NCBI RefSeq assembly: GCF_047303175.1
Contig: NZ_CP138945.1
DNA from: Prochlorococcus_E sp000760215
Lineage (GTDB): Bacteria; Cyanobacteriota; Cyanobacteriia; PCC-6307; Cyanobiaceae
Direction: 5' to 3' (one strand)
DNA length: 64,000 nt
Positions 26,912-36,830 of the stretch are shown here, piece by piece. The notes beneath the pieces are model-generated. The model saw nothing but the letters and a program-made list of their open reading frames with translations. It was not told the origin of the DNA and did no database searches. Every line of letters starts with the position of its first letter. Within the stretch, counting starts at the first letter, position 1. The position numbers and the translations under genes were made by a program.

Positions 26912-27646
26912 TTGTCTATTCCTACACAGTATCTTTTAAGTAATCTTTTACAGCAAAATGTTCGCTGTAACTATGGTATAGATCATGGTACTGGTGTTAT
27001 AGCTTGGATGTATCCTCCTGTTCATAGATTATTAGGTTGGGCTAGTAGACCTTCTAAAATAAGTTTAAAAAGAAGTGTATGGCGGTTAGATCAAATTAAA
27101 TCTATTAGACATGAAGAAGTTATAGTCAAAGGAGACCCTGCTGATTCTGATCAGGCAACAATTAATAGATTTCCGACTTTACTTGAGGCATCATTATTGA
27201 ATAAAAATGGAGAAAAAATTGCTAATATAGCTGACTTGATTTTTGATACTAAAACTGGAAATATTTTATATTATTTAGTTTCCCGTACTAATCCTAAGAT
27301 ACCGGGAACTAGTAGATGGAGATTTGATTTAGATTGTATACTCGATCAAGAACCAGGATGTGTAACATCTTCTATTTATAATTTAGAAGATTTACCTCTT
27401 GTTAAAAGTAGTCTTAGGCAGGATTTTTTAAAACAAAGTAAAAAGATTAGGGAGAATTTTGTTGAAATATCTAATTTGGCAAATGAAAAATTAGAGGGTT
27501 GGTTAGATGAACCTTTAGTAGATAATTCACAGAGAACTATTACTGATGATTTTTCTGATTCAGATATTGATGATAATTATTTTGATCAAAAAGAATATAA
27601 TAGAACTGATATATATAATGATAATGAAGAAGATCCATGGATTTAG
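26912..27646 (+). CDS. PRC-barrel-like conserved picocyanobacterial protein
   Basis: A 244-aa protein starting at TTG one base after the dnaN stop. The central segment (ANIADLIFDTKTGNILYYLVSRTNPKIPGTSRWRF) resembles a PRC-barrel fold, repeated weakly near the N-terminus (about residues 50-75). The C-terminal 60 residues are acidic and low in complexity (DDFSDSDIDDNYFD...DNEEDPWI). Function unknown. Position between dnaN and purL is conserved in Prochlorococcus maps as I recall them. Spacing suggests translational coupling to dnaN, and its 3' end overlaps the purL start by 10 bp. Confidence 0.75.
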   Translation: MSIPTQYLLSNLLQQNVRCNYGIDHGTGVIAWMYPPVHRLLGWASRPSKISLKRSVWRLDQIKSIRHEEVIVKGDPADSDQATINRFPTLLEASLLNKNGEKIANIADLIFDTKTGNILYYLVSRTNPKIPGTSRWRFDLDCILDQEPGCVTSSIYNLEDLPLVKSSLRQDFLKQSKKIRENFVEISNLANEKLEGWLDEPLVDNSQRTITDDFSDSDIDDNYFDQKEYNRTDIYNDNEEDPWI

Positions 27647-30030
27647 ATATGAATGAATTGGCATTTACTCGAATACTTGAAAACCCTGCTTTTTCAGTTG
27701 ATTATGATGTTCTTAAGGCCTTAAAAAAAGAAGGTTTAAAATATCAGGATTATATTGAAATATGTAATCGATTAAAAAGAGGTCCTAATAGAACAGAGTT
27801 AGGAATGTTTGGTGTTATGTGGTCAGAACATTGTTGTTATAGGAATTCAAAACCCTTGTTATCCAATTTTCCAACAAAAGGTAAGAATATTCTTGTTGGT
27901 CCTGGTGAAAATGCTGGTGTTGTTGATTTAGGTCAAGGTCAAAGATTAGCTTTTAAAATAGAGAGTCATAATCATCCTTCTGCGATAGAACCTTTTCAAG
28001 GTGCTGCAACAGGAGTTGGTGGTATTTTGCGAGATATTTTTACCATGGGTGCAAGACCTATTGCCCTCTTGAATTCTCTTAGATTTGGTCCCTTAGATAA
28101 GGACAAAAATATTGGATTATTAGAAGGTGTTGTTGCTGGAATCGCTCATTACGGAAATTGTGTAGGAGTACCTACTGTTGGTGGAGAAGTTGGTTTTCAT
28201 GAGAGTTATTCGGGCAATCCATTAGTTAATGCAATGGCTTTAGGTTTAATGGAAACCGATGACATTGTTTGTTCTGGGGCTTCTGGCATTGGTTATTCAG
28301 TTGTTTACGTAGGTAGTACTACTGGAAGAGATGGTATGGGAGGAGCTAGTTTTGCAAGCTCTGAATTAACAAATTCTTCCATTGATGATCGTCCAGCAGT
28401 ACAAGTTGGTGATCCTTTTTTAGAAAAAGGTTTAATTGAAGGATGTTTAGAAGCTTTTAAGACAGAAGATGTTATTGCTGCTCAAGATATGGGTGCAGCT
28501 GGTCTTACTTGTAGTTGTTCAGAAATGGCTGCGAAAGGTGGTGTTGGTATTGAATTAAATCTTGATTTAGTTCCCGCTAGAGAAAAAGATATGACACCGT
28601 ATGAATTTTTGCTTTCTGAATCTCAAGAACGCATGCTCTTTGTTGTGAAGCCAGGCTCTGAGGTGGATATAATGAATAAATTTAAGAAGTGGGGATTATA
28701 TGCTGCTGTTGTTGGAAAAGTTTTGCAAGATAATATTGTTCGCGTGACTTATAAAAATGAAATTGTTGTTAATTTGCCAGCAGATGCTTTGGCTGAAAAT
28801 ACACCTATCAATCAACATCACTTAATTAATAAAGTTCCAGACCATATTCAATCTCATTGGAAATGGAATGAATCTTTATTACCTTTGCCTAATGATTTAG
28901 GTATTGTTCATCCATTAAATAATCAAGAAATCAATTGGAATGATATTACTTTAAGATTATTAGATACTCCTAATATTGCATCAAAGCGGTGGATTTACAA
29001 TCAGTATGATTATCAAGTTCAAAATAATACTCTTATTGTACCTGGAGCTGCAGATGCAGCTGTTATTAGGTTAAGGTCATTAGATGATAATTTAATTGAT
29101 TCCAATCGTGGAGTTGCTGTGACAGTAGATTGTCCAAATAGATGGGTTGCTTTAGATCCAAAAAGAGGAGCAATTGCTTCTGTTGCAGAGGCTGCAAGAA
29201 ATATTAGTTGTGTTGGAGCTACACCTTTAGCGATTACAAATAATTTGAACTTTTCTTCACCAGATGATCCAATTGGTTATTGGCAATTAGCTATGGCTTG
29301 TAAAGGTATTACTGAAGCTTGTTTAGCATTGGGAACCCCTGTTACTGGAGGTAATGTATCTTTATATAATGAAACTGCATCATTAGAAGGTAATAAGCAG
29401 CCAATACAACCAACCCCTGTTATTGGAATGATTGGTTTAATTGATGATATTAATAAAATTGTTAAACAAGGTTGGATTAAGTCTGATCATCAGATTTTCT
29501 TAATAGGTACTTCATTAGTATCTCAAGAGCAAGAATTTTCTTTAAGTGCGAGTACTTATCTTGAAACTATTTTTGGAAAAGAAACAGGAAGGCCTCCTTT
29601 AATTGATTTTGCTGTTGAAAAATCTGTTCAATCCTTCGTAAGAGAGTTAATTTCGAAAGGTTTAATTGAATCTGCTCATGATGTAAGTGATGGTGGGTTA
29701 GTAGTTGCTCTTGCTGAATCATGTATGTCATCTGATTTAGGTGCAACTTGTTATTTACCAGAAACTTTTAATCGTATAGATAATCTATTATTTGGAGAAG
29801 GAGGCTCTAGAATTTTAATAAGTATTGATCCTAGTAATATCAATGCTTTTAAAACTTGCATTAAAGAAAATTCCAACTCTTTTTCATCTTTATTATTAGG
29901 AACAGTTAATAATAGTAATATTCTTAAAATTAATAAAAATCATTTGAACTTAGTTAATTTATCAATTCCAGAAATGAAAAAAACTTTTGAAAGTTCTATT
30001 CCTAAAAGAATATTATCTAGTAAAAAATAA
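27637..30030 (+). CDS. purL: Phosphoribosylformylglycinamidine synthase II (small-type PurL)
   Basis: Fourth step of purine synthesis, ATP- and glutamine-dependent conversion of FGAR to FGAM. At 797 aa it is the small PurL that works with separate PurQ and PurS, neither of which lies here. Motifs are MFGVMWSEHCCYRNSKPLL, FKIESHNHPSAIEPFQGAATGVGG, QDMGAAGLTCS and AHDVSDGGLVVALAE. ATG at 27637 overlaps the upstream gene by 10 bp; ATG at 27649 is an alternative. Third positions are T-rich, as expected right of the origin. Followed by purF 39 bp later. Confidence 0.98.
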   Translation: MDLDMNELAFTRILENPAFSVDYDVLKALKKEGLKYQDYIEICNRLKRGPNRTELGMFGVMWSEHCCYRNSKPLLSNFPTKGKNILVGPGENAGVVDLGQGQRLAFKIESHNHPSAIEPFQGAATGVGGILRDIFTMGARPIALLNSLRFGPLDKDKNIGLLEGVVAGIAHYGNCVGVPTVGGEVGFHESYSGNPLVNAMALGLMETDDIVCSGASGIGYSVVYVGSTTGRDGMGGASFASSELTNSSIDDRPAVQVGDPFLEKGLIEGCLEAFKTEDVIAAQDMGAAGLTCSCSEMAAKGGVGIELNLDLVPAREKDMTPYEFLLSESQERMLFVVKPGSEVDIMNKFKKWGLYAAVVGKVLQDNIVRVTYKNEIVVNLPADALAENTPINQHHLINKVPDHIQSHWKWNESLLPLPNDLGIVHPLNNQEINWNDITLRLLDTPNIASKRWIYNQYDYQVQNNTLIVPGAADAAVIRLRSLDDNLIDSNRGVAVTVDCPNRWVALDPKRGAIASVAEAARNISCVGATPLAITNNLNFSSPDDPIGYWQLAMACKGITEACLALGTPVTGGNVSLYNETASLEGNKQPIQPTPVIGMIGLIDDINKIVKQGWIKSDHQIFLIGTSLVSQEQEFSLSASTYLETIFGKETGRPPLIDFAVEKSVQSFVRELISKGLIESAHDVSDGGLVVALAESCMSSDLGATCYLPETFNRIDNLLFGEGGSRILISIDPSNINAFKTCIKENSNSFSSLLLGTVNNSNILKINKNHLNLVNLSIPEMKKTFESSIPKRILSSKK

Positions 30031-30069
30031 AAATGTTTTTAATTTATTTTATTATTTAGGAGAAAATTT

Positions 30070-31527
30070 ATGTGTGGCATAGTAGGCGTAGTTTCTAATC
30101 AACAAGTTAATCAACAAATTTATGATAGTTTGCTGTTACTTCAACATAGAGGTCAAGACTCTACTGGAATAGCAACAATGGATGGTAATGTATTTCATAT
30201 CCATAAAGCTAAAGGGCAAGTTAAAGAAGGCTATAGAACTAGAAATATGAGAGCTTTAAAAGGAGATATTGGAATTGGTCATGTAAGATATGCAACTTCA
30301 GGATCGGCAGATCGTGAAAATGAAGCACAACCTTTTTATGTAAATGCACCTTATGGAATTATACTTGTTCATAATGGAAATCTTACTAATACTAGAGAAT
30401 TAGAAAAAGAACTTTTTAGTATTGATAGAAGACATACTAATTCTTCTAGTGATACTGAAATGTTATTAAATATCTTAGCTACAGAAATACAATCCAATAT
30501 TCATAATACTTCTTTAAGTCCTGAAAATATTTTCACTGCAATTTCATCACTTCATAAGAGAGTTCAAGGTTCATATGCAGCAATTGCCTTGATATCTGGA
30601 TATGGCTTATTGGCTTTTCGAGACCCTTTTGGTATTAGGCCTTTAGTTTTAGGCCGAAGATTTGATGAACAAGGAAAACAAGAATGGATAGTGGCAAGTG
30701 AATCTCTAGTGTTAGAAAATAATGATTTTGACGTCGTTCGTGATGTATTACCTGGAGAAGCCATTTTTATATCAGATGAAGGTGAGTTTTTTTCCAAGCA
30801 ATGTTCCAGTAATCCACAACTATTTCCTTGCTCCTTTGAATATGTTTATTTAGCTAGGCCTGATTCTGTAATGAATGGTATATCAGTCTATGAAGCAAGG
30901 TTAAGAATGGGAGATAATCTTGCAAATACAATTAAAAAACAAATTAATTCTGGAGATATTGATGTTGTTATGCCTATTCCTGATTCTTCACGTCCATCAG
31001 CAATGCAAGTTGCTAGGCAGCTAGGTCTTGAATATAGAGAAGGGTTTTTTAAGAATCGTTATGTAGGAAGAACATTTATTATGCCTGGTCAAGCACAGCG
31101 TAAGAAATCAGTTCGTCAAAAGTTAAATGCTATGAGTAGTGAATTTAAAGGTAAAAATGTTTTACTTGTAGATGATTCAATTGTAAGAGGCACTACATCT
31201 AGAGAAATTGTTCAAATGGCTAAATTTGCAGGTGCTAATAAAGTGATATTTACTTCAGCTGCACCTCCGATTCGATATCCTCATGTTTATGGAATTAATA
31301 TGCCTTCAAAGCACGAGTTAATTGCTTATAATAAATCTATTAATGAAGTTCAAGATCTATTGCTTTCAGATTCTTTAGTTTATCAAGAAATTAATGATTT
31401 AGAATCAGCTATACTTAAAAGATCTGATGTTCAACATCTAGATATGTCATGTTTTAATGGACATTATGTTACAGGTAACGTAAGTGAAGAATACCTGGAA
31501 TGGGTTGAATCTAAATATAGTTCTTAA
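30070..31527 (+). CDS. purF: Amidophosphoribosyltransferase
   Basis: First committed step of purine synthesis, transferring glutamine amide to PRPP, 485 aa. The nucleophilic Cys follows Met (MCGIVGVV), so there is no propeptide of the B. subtilis type. GATase II block is LLLQHRGQDSTGIATMD. The PRPP-binding motif is NVLLVDDSIVRGTTSREIV in the phosphoribosyltransferase domain. A GGAG ribosome-binding site (tttaggagaaaattt) lies before the ATG. Converges with the gyrA-like gene 3 bp away, so no separate terminator is possible between them. Confidence 0.98.
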   Translation: MCGIVGVVSNQQVNQQIYDSLLLLQHRGQDSTGIATMDGNVFHIHKAKGQVKEGYRTRNMRALKGDIGIGHVRYATSGSADRENEAQPFYVNAPYGIILVHNGNLTNTRELEKELFSIDRRHTNSSSDTEMLLNILATEIQSNIHNTSLSPENIFTAISSLHKRVQGSYAAIALISGYGLLAFRDPFGIRPLVLGRRFDEQGKQEWIVASESLVLENNDFDVVRDVLPGEAIFISDEGEFFSKQCSSNPQLFPCSFEYVYLARPDSVMNGISVYEARLRMGDNLANTIKKQINSGDIDVVMPIPDSSRPSAMQVARQLGLEYREGFFKNRYVGRTFIMPGQAQRKKSVRQKLNAMSSEFKGKNVLLVDDSIVRGTTSREIVQMAKFAGANKVIFTSAAPPIRYPHVYGINMPSKHELIAYNKSINEVQDLLLSDSLVYQEINDLESAILKRSDVQHLDMSCFNGHYVTGNVSEEYLEWVESKYSS

Positions 31528-31530
31528 ACT

Positions 31531-34014
31531 TTATTCTCTTTTATTTGTTAATGGTATGATTTTTTCTAAAAATTCATTTTCATATAAATTAAATGCTTTT
31601 TTGTGCTCTATATTTGTAGATAATTCTTTAATTTGATTAGAATCTACTCTACCATTTCTTCCATGGTTTGTTTTGATTCCTATTAGTTGATTTCCGTTAT
31701 AAATTTGTATAATTCTATCTTTTTTATTTTTGTATTCTTGCAATTTAATTCCTATTGTTCCTAGATCACCTTTGTTACACAACCTTATATCATTGACTGA
31801 ATATTTTATTACAGTTCCTTCTTCACTGATTAGAACTATATCTGCTTTTTCATTTTCACCCACTGTTATTCCTCCAACGATTTCTTCTCCTGGAAATAAT
31901 CTTAAGATAATTGAACCTTGTGCAAGTTTCCCCATAAGTGGGAGAGATTCTTCTGTAATTTTAATTTTTAATATTCTTCCAATATCACTAACTATAATTA
32001 AATATCCATTTAATGGGCATAAAAAAGATGCTTTTAATATTATTTTTTCTTTAAGTTTTAAAACTGTCGCTGCTCTCCCGGACATGTCGATTACTTCATT
32101 AAGATCTATTCTTTTGAACCTTCCATCACTAGTAAGTAATCCAATACTGAGGTTGTTTTGTTTATATAATGGCAACAAGCTTGTTATTTCTTCCTCTTCA
32201 AGTCCTGATGGTATAAATTTATCTATTGTTCCAGGATGATTTCCTGCAAATTCCCATTTTAATAAACCTACCTTACCAAGGTTTGTTATTGCAAGAATTT
32301 TTGGTTGCTTTTCAATTGGCCAAATTAATCTACCAGGTGAAGGCTCGTCACCTAATAAACAACTTTTTGTAAGATTTAGTTTATCAAGAATTTGAGGACG
32401 CAATATTTTCACTTGATTGTCATCTTGTATTAATAAATATCCGTCTTTTGCTAGTTTTTCGAAAGCTTGTTTTCTCTGTAACTCGGCATTAGGTCGTAAT
32501 TGTGCATTTCTTTCTGCAACTAATTCATCTCCACCTTCTATTAGTTTGGTCTTTCTTTTAGATCCATATTGCTTTTTAAGGTGTTTAAATTCATTTATCA
32601 TTACAGATAGCAATTCGTCTCTATTGTTTAAAAGTTTCTTTAAACTATTTTCTTCATCTTTTAGCACTTCGGATTCTTTATATAATGCTTGCGTCTCTAA
32701 ATTTGTAAGTTTCCTTAATGGCATTGCAAGAATTCCTTCTGATTGTCTTTCATTAAGCTTCAAAGCATTCATTAATTTTATTTTGGCTTCAATCGCATCT
32801 TTTGCATTTTCAAGTAGATCTATTACTATTTTTAGATTTCTAAGAGCCTTTATTAAACCTTCAACAACTTCCAATCTATCTTGTATCTTTTTTAATTGAT
32901 TTTTAGTTCTTTTAATGATAGTTAATTCTCTATATTCTAAAAATATAGTTAATAATTCCCTTAATGATAATTGTTTTGGCTGTCCATTTACTAGTCCTAA
33001 TAATGTCGCACTAAAATTAGTTTGTAAATTTGTTTTTTGATATAAAAATTTCTTTATAAGTTCAGTCTCAACATCTCTTTTTAATTCAACAACTATTCTC
33101 ATTCCATCACGATCACTTTCATCTCTTATATCAGCTATTCCTTCAACTTTTGAATTGTTAACTAGTTCTGCAAGTTTTTCTATCCAACTCGCTTTATTAA
33201 CTTGGTATGGCAGTTCAGTAATTACGATTCCCTTTTTCCTATGCTTTCCTTTTCCCGGATTTATTTCTTCTGTATGTGTAATTCCCCTCATAGGTATACT
33301 TCCTTTTCCTTTTAAATAAGTTTCTTGTATTCCATTGCTTATTAGTATTTCTCCACCTGTTGGAAAATCTGGTCCTGGAATAATTTCTATTAATTTTGCA
33401 TCATTTAAATTTGGTTTTTTTATAAGTGCTATTAATCCATTAATTATTTCATTTATATTATGTGGAGGAATATTCGTTGCCATTCCTACAGCTATTCCTG
33501 CACATCCATTAAGAATTAAAAAAGGTAATTGTGCTGGTAATACATCTGGCTCTTGTTGCGAACCGTCAAAATTAGGGCTGAAATCAACAGTTTTTGAATC
33601 AATTTCACTAAGGAGAGCTTCATTAGCAATAGGAGCCAAACGTGTTTCTGTATAACGCATGGCTGCTGGTGGATCATCATCAATCGATCCAAAATTTCCA
33701 TGACCATCTAGTACTGGATATCTACTTGCAAAGTCTTGAACTAGTCTCACTAGTGCGTCATAGACAGCTTGATCTCCATGAGGGTGATATTTTCCTAGTA
33801 CGTCTCCTACTACACGTGCACACTTTCTATAAGGTCTTTCAGGAGTTAAACCTAATTCATGCATTGCATATAAAATTCTTCTTTGAACTGGCTTCAGTCC
33901 ATCTCTGCAATCTGGCAATGCTCTTCCCACGATTACGCTCATCGCGTATTCGAGATAAGAACGCTGCATTTCTTGATGCAGCGATATGGGTTGAAGACGC
34001 TCTTTAGCCATCAA
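31531..34014 (-). CDS. Type II topoisomerase subunit A (GyrA/ParC-like)
   Basis: Subunit A of DNA gyrase or topoisomerase IV, 827 aa. The breakage-reunion domain shows SYLEYAMSVIVGRALPDCRDGLKPVQRR, GKYHPHGDQAVYDALVRLVQDF, and the catalytic tyrosine in AAMRYTETRLA. A C-terminal beta-pinwheel follows from about residue 500 (repeats like ...TSDGRFKRIDLNEV). No canonical GyrA box (QRRGGKG type) is visible; the nearest equivalent is degenerate (MSGRAATVLKL), which favours a ParC-like enzyme. Genome annotations usually call it gyrA or parC. The start may be at either of two consecutive Met codons. Confidence 0.92.
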   Translation of the reverse strand: MMAKERLQPISLHQEMQRSYLEYAMSVIVGRALPDCRDGLKPVQRRILYAMHELGLTPERPYRKCARVVGDVLGKYHPHGDQAVYDALVRLVQDFASRYPVLDGHGNFGSIDDDPPAAMRYTETRLAPIANEALLSEIDSKTVDFSPNFDGSQQEPDVLPAQLPFLILNGCAGIAVGMATNIPPHNINEIINGLIALIKKPNLNDAKLIEIIPGPDFPTGGEILISNGIQETYLKGKGSIPMRGITHTEEINPGKGKHRKKGIVITELPYQVNKASWIEKLAELVNNSKVEGIADIRDESDRDGMRIVVELKRDVETELIKKFLYQKTNLQTNFSATLLGLVNGQPKQLSLRELLTIFLEYRELTIIKRTKNQLKKIQDRLEVVEGLIKALRNLKIVIDLLENAKDAIEAKIKLMNALKLNERQSEGILAMPLRKLTNLETQALYKESEVLKDEENSLKKLLNNRDELLSVMINEFKHLKKQYGSKRKTKLIEGGDELVAERNAQLRPNAELQRKQAFEKLAKDGYLLIQDDNQVKILRPQILDKLNLTKSCLLGDEPSPGRLIWPIEKQPKILAITNLGKVGLLKWEFAGNHPGTIDKFIPSGLEEEEITSLLPLYKQNNLSIGLLTSDGRFKRIDLNEVIDMSGRAATVLKLKEKIILKASFLCPLNGYLIIVSDIGRILKIKITEESLPLMGKLAQGSIILRLFPGEEIVGGITVGENEKADIVLISEEGTVIKYSVNDIRLCNKGDLGTIGIKLQEYKNKKDRIIQIYNGNQLIGIKTNHGRNGRVDSNQIKELSTNIEHKKAFNLYENEFLEKIIPLTNKRE

Positions 34015-34078
34015 AATTAGGAACGTTTAAAATTCCCAGATGATTCACAGTACAAATATTTTCTATTTATTACCACTT

Positions 34079-34975
34079 TTATTGTTCTTTTTTATTTTTA
34101 AGGTTGGAATTCGCAGAAGCTGTACTTATTACACTCTTTAATTTTTGACTATTGAAAAGCTTCTTGCTACCTTCTTGAAGCTTTTTCCCCCACAATTGAC
34201 TTTCTTGATGTTCTTGAAATAAGTAATTAGGACTTTCTTGTAAAGCTTTTTTAGCTAATTCAATAGCCTCTTCGTTGTTTTTATCAAGTGCATATAAAGC
34301 AATTGCTAATGCAAGCTTTGGTTCAGGATCGGATTCAATTTTTATTACCTTTCTCCAAGTTGATATTGCTTTGTTTTTGAAGCCTAATTCATAATATATT
34401 AACCCCTCATTATTAATTGCTTGCCAAAATTTAGGGTTAATACTTGCTGCTTTTTTAAATGCTTTTAAAGCCTTGGTATAGTTTAACTGGATTAATCTTG
34501 CATTTCCTAAAAGAAAATAAGCATTACTGTTAAATCTATCAAGACTTATTGTTTTTTCTATTGATTTTATTGCTTTTTCTGTTTTTCCCATCTGCATTTC
34601 AATTGATGCTTTTGTATACCAAATAGCTGGACTTTTTTCATTGATTTCCTTAGCTTTTTCAATAGACATATAAGCTTCTGAAAGCTTATTATTGCCTAAT
34701 TGTGCTTTTGAAAGAATAATCCATAATTCAACTTCATTGGGGTTTAAACTTAATGCCAGTTTTGCTAAACTTAGAGCTTCTTTTATTTTTCCATATTGAA
34801 TATATCTAGAAGCGGTTAAACCTATTTCAATACTTGTGTATTTTAGTGTTTTTTCATTTGGCAAATAAACATACGGTACAAAAGCATTTGCAGGTTTAAT
34901 TGTTGATAATATATTTACACTTAGAATTCCACAGATTAAATAACAGAGTGTTTGTTTTTTATTTCTAATACTCAT
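34079..34975 (-). CDS. Exported/membrane-anchored TPR-repeat protein
   Basis: A 298-aa protein with an N-terminal hydrophobic signal or anchor (CYLICGILSVNILSTIKPANA, residues about 11-31) followed by six or so tetratricopeptide repeats between residues 45 and 255 (for example AIWYTKASIEMQMGKTEKAIKSIEKTI and NAYFLLGNARLIQLNYTKALKAFKKAA). The C-terminus is Lys/Ser-rich. TPR scaffolds bind proteins; in cyanobacteria several act in photosystem assembly, but nothing here shows that specifically. Its ATG overlaps the queG stop by 4 bp (ATGA). Confidence 0.85.
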   Translation of the reverse strand: MSIRNKKQTLCYLICGILSVNILSTIKPANAFVPYVYLPNEKTLKYTSIEIGLTASRYIQYGKIKEALSLAKLALSLNPNEVELWIILSKAQLGNNKLSEAYMSIEKAKEINEKSPAIWYTKASIEMQMGKTEKAIKSIEKTISLDRFNSNAYFLLGNARLIQLNYTKALKAFKKAASINPKFWQAINNEGLIYYELGFKNKAISTWRKVIKIESDPEPKLALAIALYALDKNNEEAIELAKKALQESPNYLFQEHQESQLWGKKLQEGSKKLFNSQKLKSVISTASANSNLKNKKEQ

Positions 34976-35940
34976 TGAGATTTTTTATTATTTGAATAAG
35001 TATTTTTTAAAATATAATTCGCATTTCTTCTCCACATCCATGGCTTAATTCTTTTTAATGAAGACCCTTGAAGTTGTTTTTTCCATTTTTCATCATTTAA
35101 TTTCACTGCATTTTCAGCTGTTAATTTCAATATCCATTCTTTAGCTTGAGTATCTGGGTCTTGGCTAGTTGGAAGTTCTTTTTGATTCCAAGGGCATTCT
35201 TCTTGACAAATATCACAGCCTGCAATCCAATTTCCCATGTATTTTTGAATTTCTTTAGGAATATCTTTATTTCTATTTTCAATATTATGATAAGCAATAC
35301 ATTTTCTTGAATTAATAACAAACGGTTCACTTATTGCTTGTGTAGGGCATGAATCGATACATTTTTGACATTTTCCACATAATGAAATGCTTGGTTTATC
35401 TGCTGTTAACTCTTCTGTTGTTAGTAGGCTGCCTAGAACCATCCATGATCCTTGCTTTGAATTAATTAAGTTGCTGTTTTTACCAATCCATCCTAATCCA
35501 GCTTCTTCTGCCCATGCTTTTTCAAGTAATGGCTTTGAATCTACACAGATTTTCCATTTAGCATTAGGTCTTTCTTCTTCAAGCCATTTTCCTATTTTTT
35601 TTAATCTTTTTTCAATCACTTTATGATAATCATTGCCCCAGGCATATCTTCCTATTAAAGCCGTTTTTGCGTTTTTATTCTTTGGAATTGTGAAATAGTT
35701 AAGTCCTACTACTAAAACACTCTTAACATCTTTTAGAAGTATCTCAGGATTTAATCGTGCGGGTGATTTGATCCATTGCATATCTGCATGATGGCCTGCA
35801 TTGATCCATCTTTCTAGTGATTCATTTCTCATCTTTATTCTTTCGCTGCCAGGAATTCTTGCAATTCCAACAGGATTAAATCCAAATTTTTGCGCCTCTA
35901 TTTTCAGTTCTGTGCTTAATTGATCTTGGGTGGAAGCCAT
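34972..35940 (-). CDS. queG: Epoxyqueuosine reductase
   Basis: Cobalamin- and [4Fe-4S]-dependent reductase making queuosine in tRNA, 322 aa. The N-terminal DUF1730-type domain shows KSVLVVGLNYF and GRYAWGNDYHKVIEKRLKKI, then EKAWAEEAGLGWIGKNSNLI with GSWMVLGSLLTT. Two ferredoxin-like cluster motifs follow: CGKCQKCIDSCPTQAI and CDICQEECPWNQ. The length is short for the family, lacking the HEAT-repeat extension of some members. Upstream gene of a two-gene unit with the TPR protein. The 125-bp gap to the divergent DUF502 gene should contain both promoters. Confidence 0.94.
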   Translation of the reverse strand: MASTQDQLSTELKIEAQKFGFNPVGIARIPGSERIKMRNESLERWINAGHHADMQWIKSPARLNPEILLKDVKSVLVVGLNYFTIPKNKNAKTALIGRYAWGNDYHKVIEKRLKKIGKWLEEERPNAKWKICVDSKPLLEKAWAEEAGLGWIGKNSNLINSKQGSWMVLGSLLTTEELTADKPSISLCGKCQKCIDSCPTQAISEPFVINSRKCIAYHNIENRNKDIPKEIQKYMGNWIAGCDICQEECPWNQKELPTSQDPDTQAKEWILKLTAENAVKLNDEKWKKQLQGSSLKRIKPWMWRRNANYILKNTYSNNKKSQ

Positions 35941-36065
35941 GGTTTTTAAATGCTTGAAAAGTTACTTTTCAGGTTTTATTTCGAGTATTTCCATTAAAAA
36001 AGCGTTTATTTAACTCAATTGTGTAATTTAGTTTAATAAACTAGTGAAAAGGCATTTGATCTTTC

Positions 36066-36815
36066 TTGATTCAGTCATCTCCTAGCAAAGATCTTACTCT
36101 GCCATCGAGGTTGCAGCAGGATCTTAAAAACGACCTTATCGCTGGTTTGTTGGTGGTTATTCCATTAGCTACAACAATCTGGCTTTCTACGATAGTTAGT
36201 CGGTTTGTGCTTGCATTTTTAACTTCTATTCCTAAGCAATTAAATCCTTTCATTACTCTCAACCCTATCCTTCAGGACCTTATTAATCTTGCTTTAGGAT
36301 TAACAGTCCCTTTGTTGGGGATCTTGTTGATAGGTTTGATGGCTAGGAATTTTGTTGGACGATGGCTTTTAGAATTTGGAGAAGGAACTCTATCGAGAAT
36401 TCCATTGGCAGGCTCTGTTTATAAGACTCTAAAACAATTATTAGAAACTTTTCTTGGTGATAATTCCACAAGATTTAGAAGAGTTGTTTTAGTTGAATAT
36501 CCTCGTGAAGGTTTATTTAGTGTAGGTTTTGTTACTGGTTTAGTTGGACCATCTTTGCAGCCTGAGTTGGATGAGACACTTTTAAGTGTTTTCATCCCTA
36601 CGGCCCCGAACCCAACGACAGGTTGGTATACACTTGTTCCAGAATCTTCTGTTAAAGATTTAAATATTTCAGTAGAAGATGCATTTAGAACAATTATTTC
36701 AGCTGGCATTGTGAATCCTGATGAAAGGAATACTTCTAGTAATGCTACTTTTTCTAGTTTATTTCAACAATTTAGAGCTAGGTCTTCTCAATCTTCATTG
36801 ACTAATAAAAATTAA
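36066..36815 (+). CDS. DUF502 membrane protein
   Basis: A 249-aa protein with two membrane helices (LIAGLLVVIPLATTIWLSTIVSRFVLAFL and LALGLTVPLLGILLIGLMA) and a following soluble domain with GTLSRIPLAGSVYKTLKQLLETF and FIPTAPNPTTGWYTLVP, the signature of DUF502, homologous to plant LCV/COV proteins. Function in bacteria is not established. TTG at 36066 is the best start; no ATG occurs before the first helix. Start of the co-directional run DUF502-nusB-ftsY-PP2C-argH. Confidence 0.9.
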   Translation: MIQSSPSKDLTLPSRLQQDLKNDLIAGLLVVIPLATTIWLSTIVSRFVLAFLTSIPKQLNPFITLNPILQDLINLALGLTVPLLGILLIGLMARNFVGRWLLEFGEGTLSRIPLAGSVYKTLKQLLETFLGDNSTRFRRVVLVEYPREGLFSVGFVTGLVGPSLQPELDETLLSVFIPTAPNPTTGWYTLVPESSVKDLNISVEDAFRTIISAGIVNPDERNTSSNATFSSLFQQFRARSSQSSLTNKN

Positions 36816-36830
36816 TTATTTTAATCTTTA

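Noticed and set aside
31730..34007. Several plus-strand open frames opposite the gyrA/parC-like gene.
   Set aside because: Shadow frames of a gene with complete family motifs.
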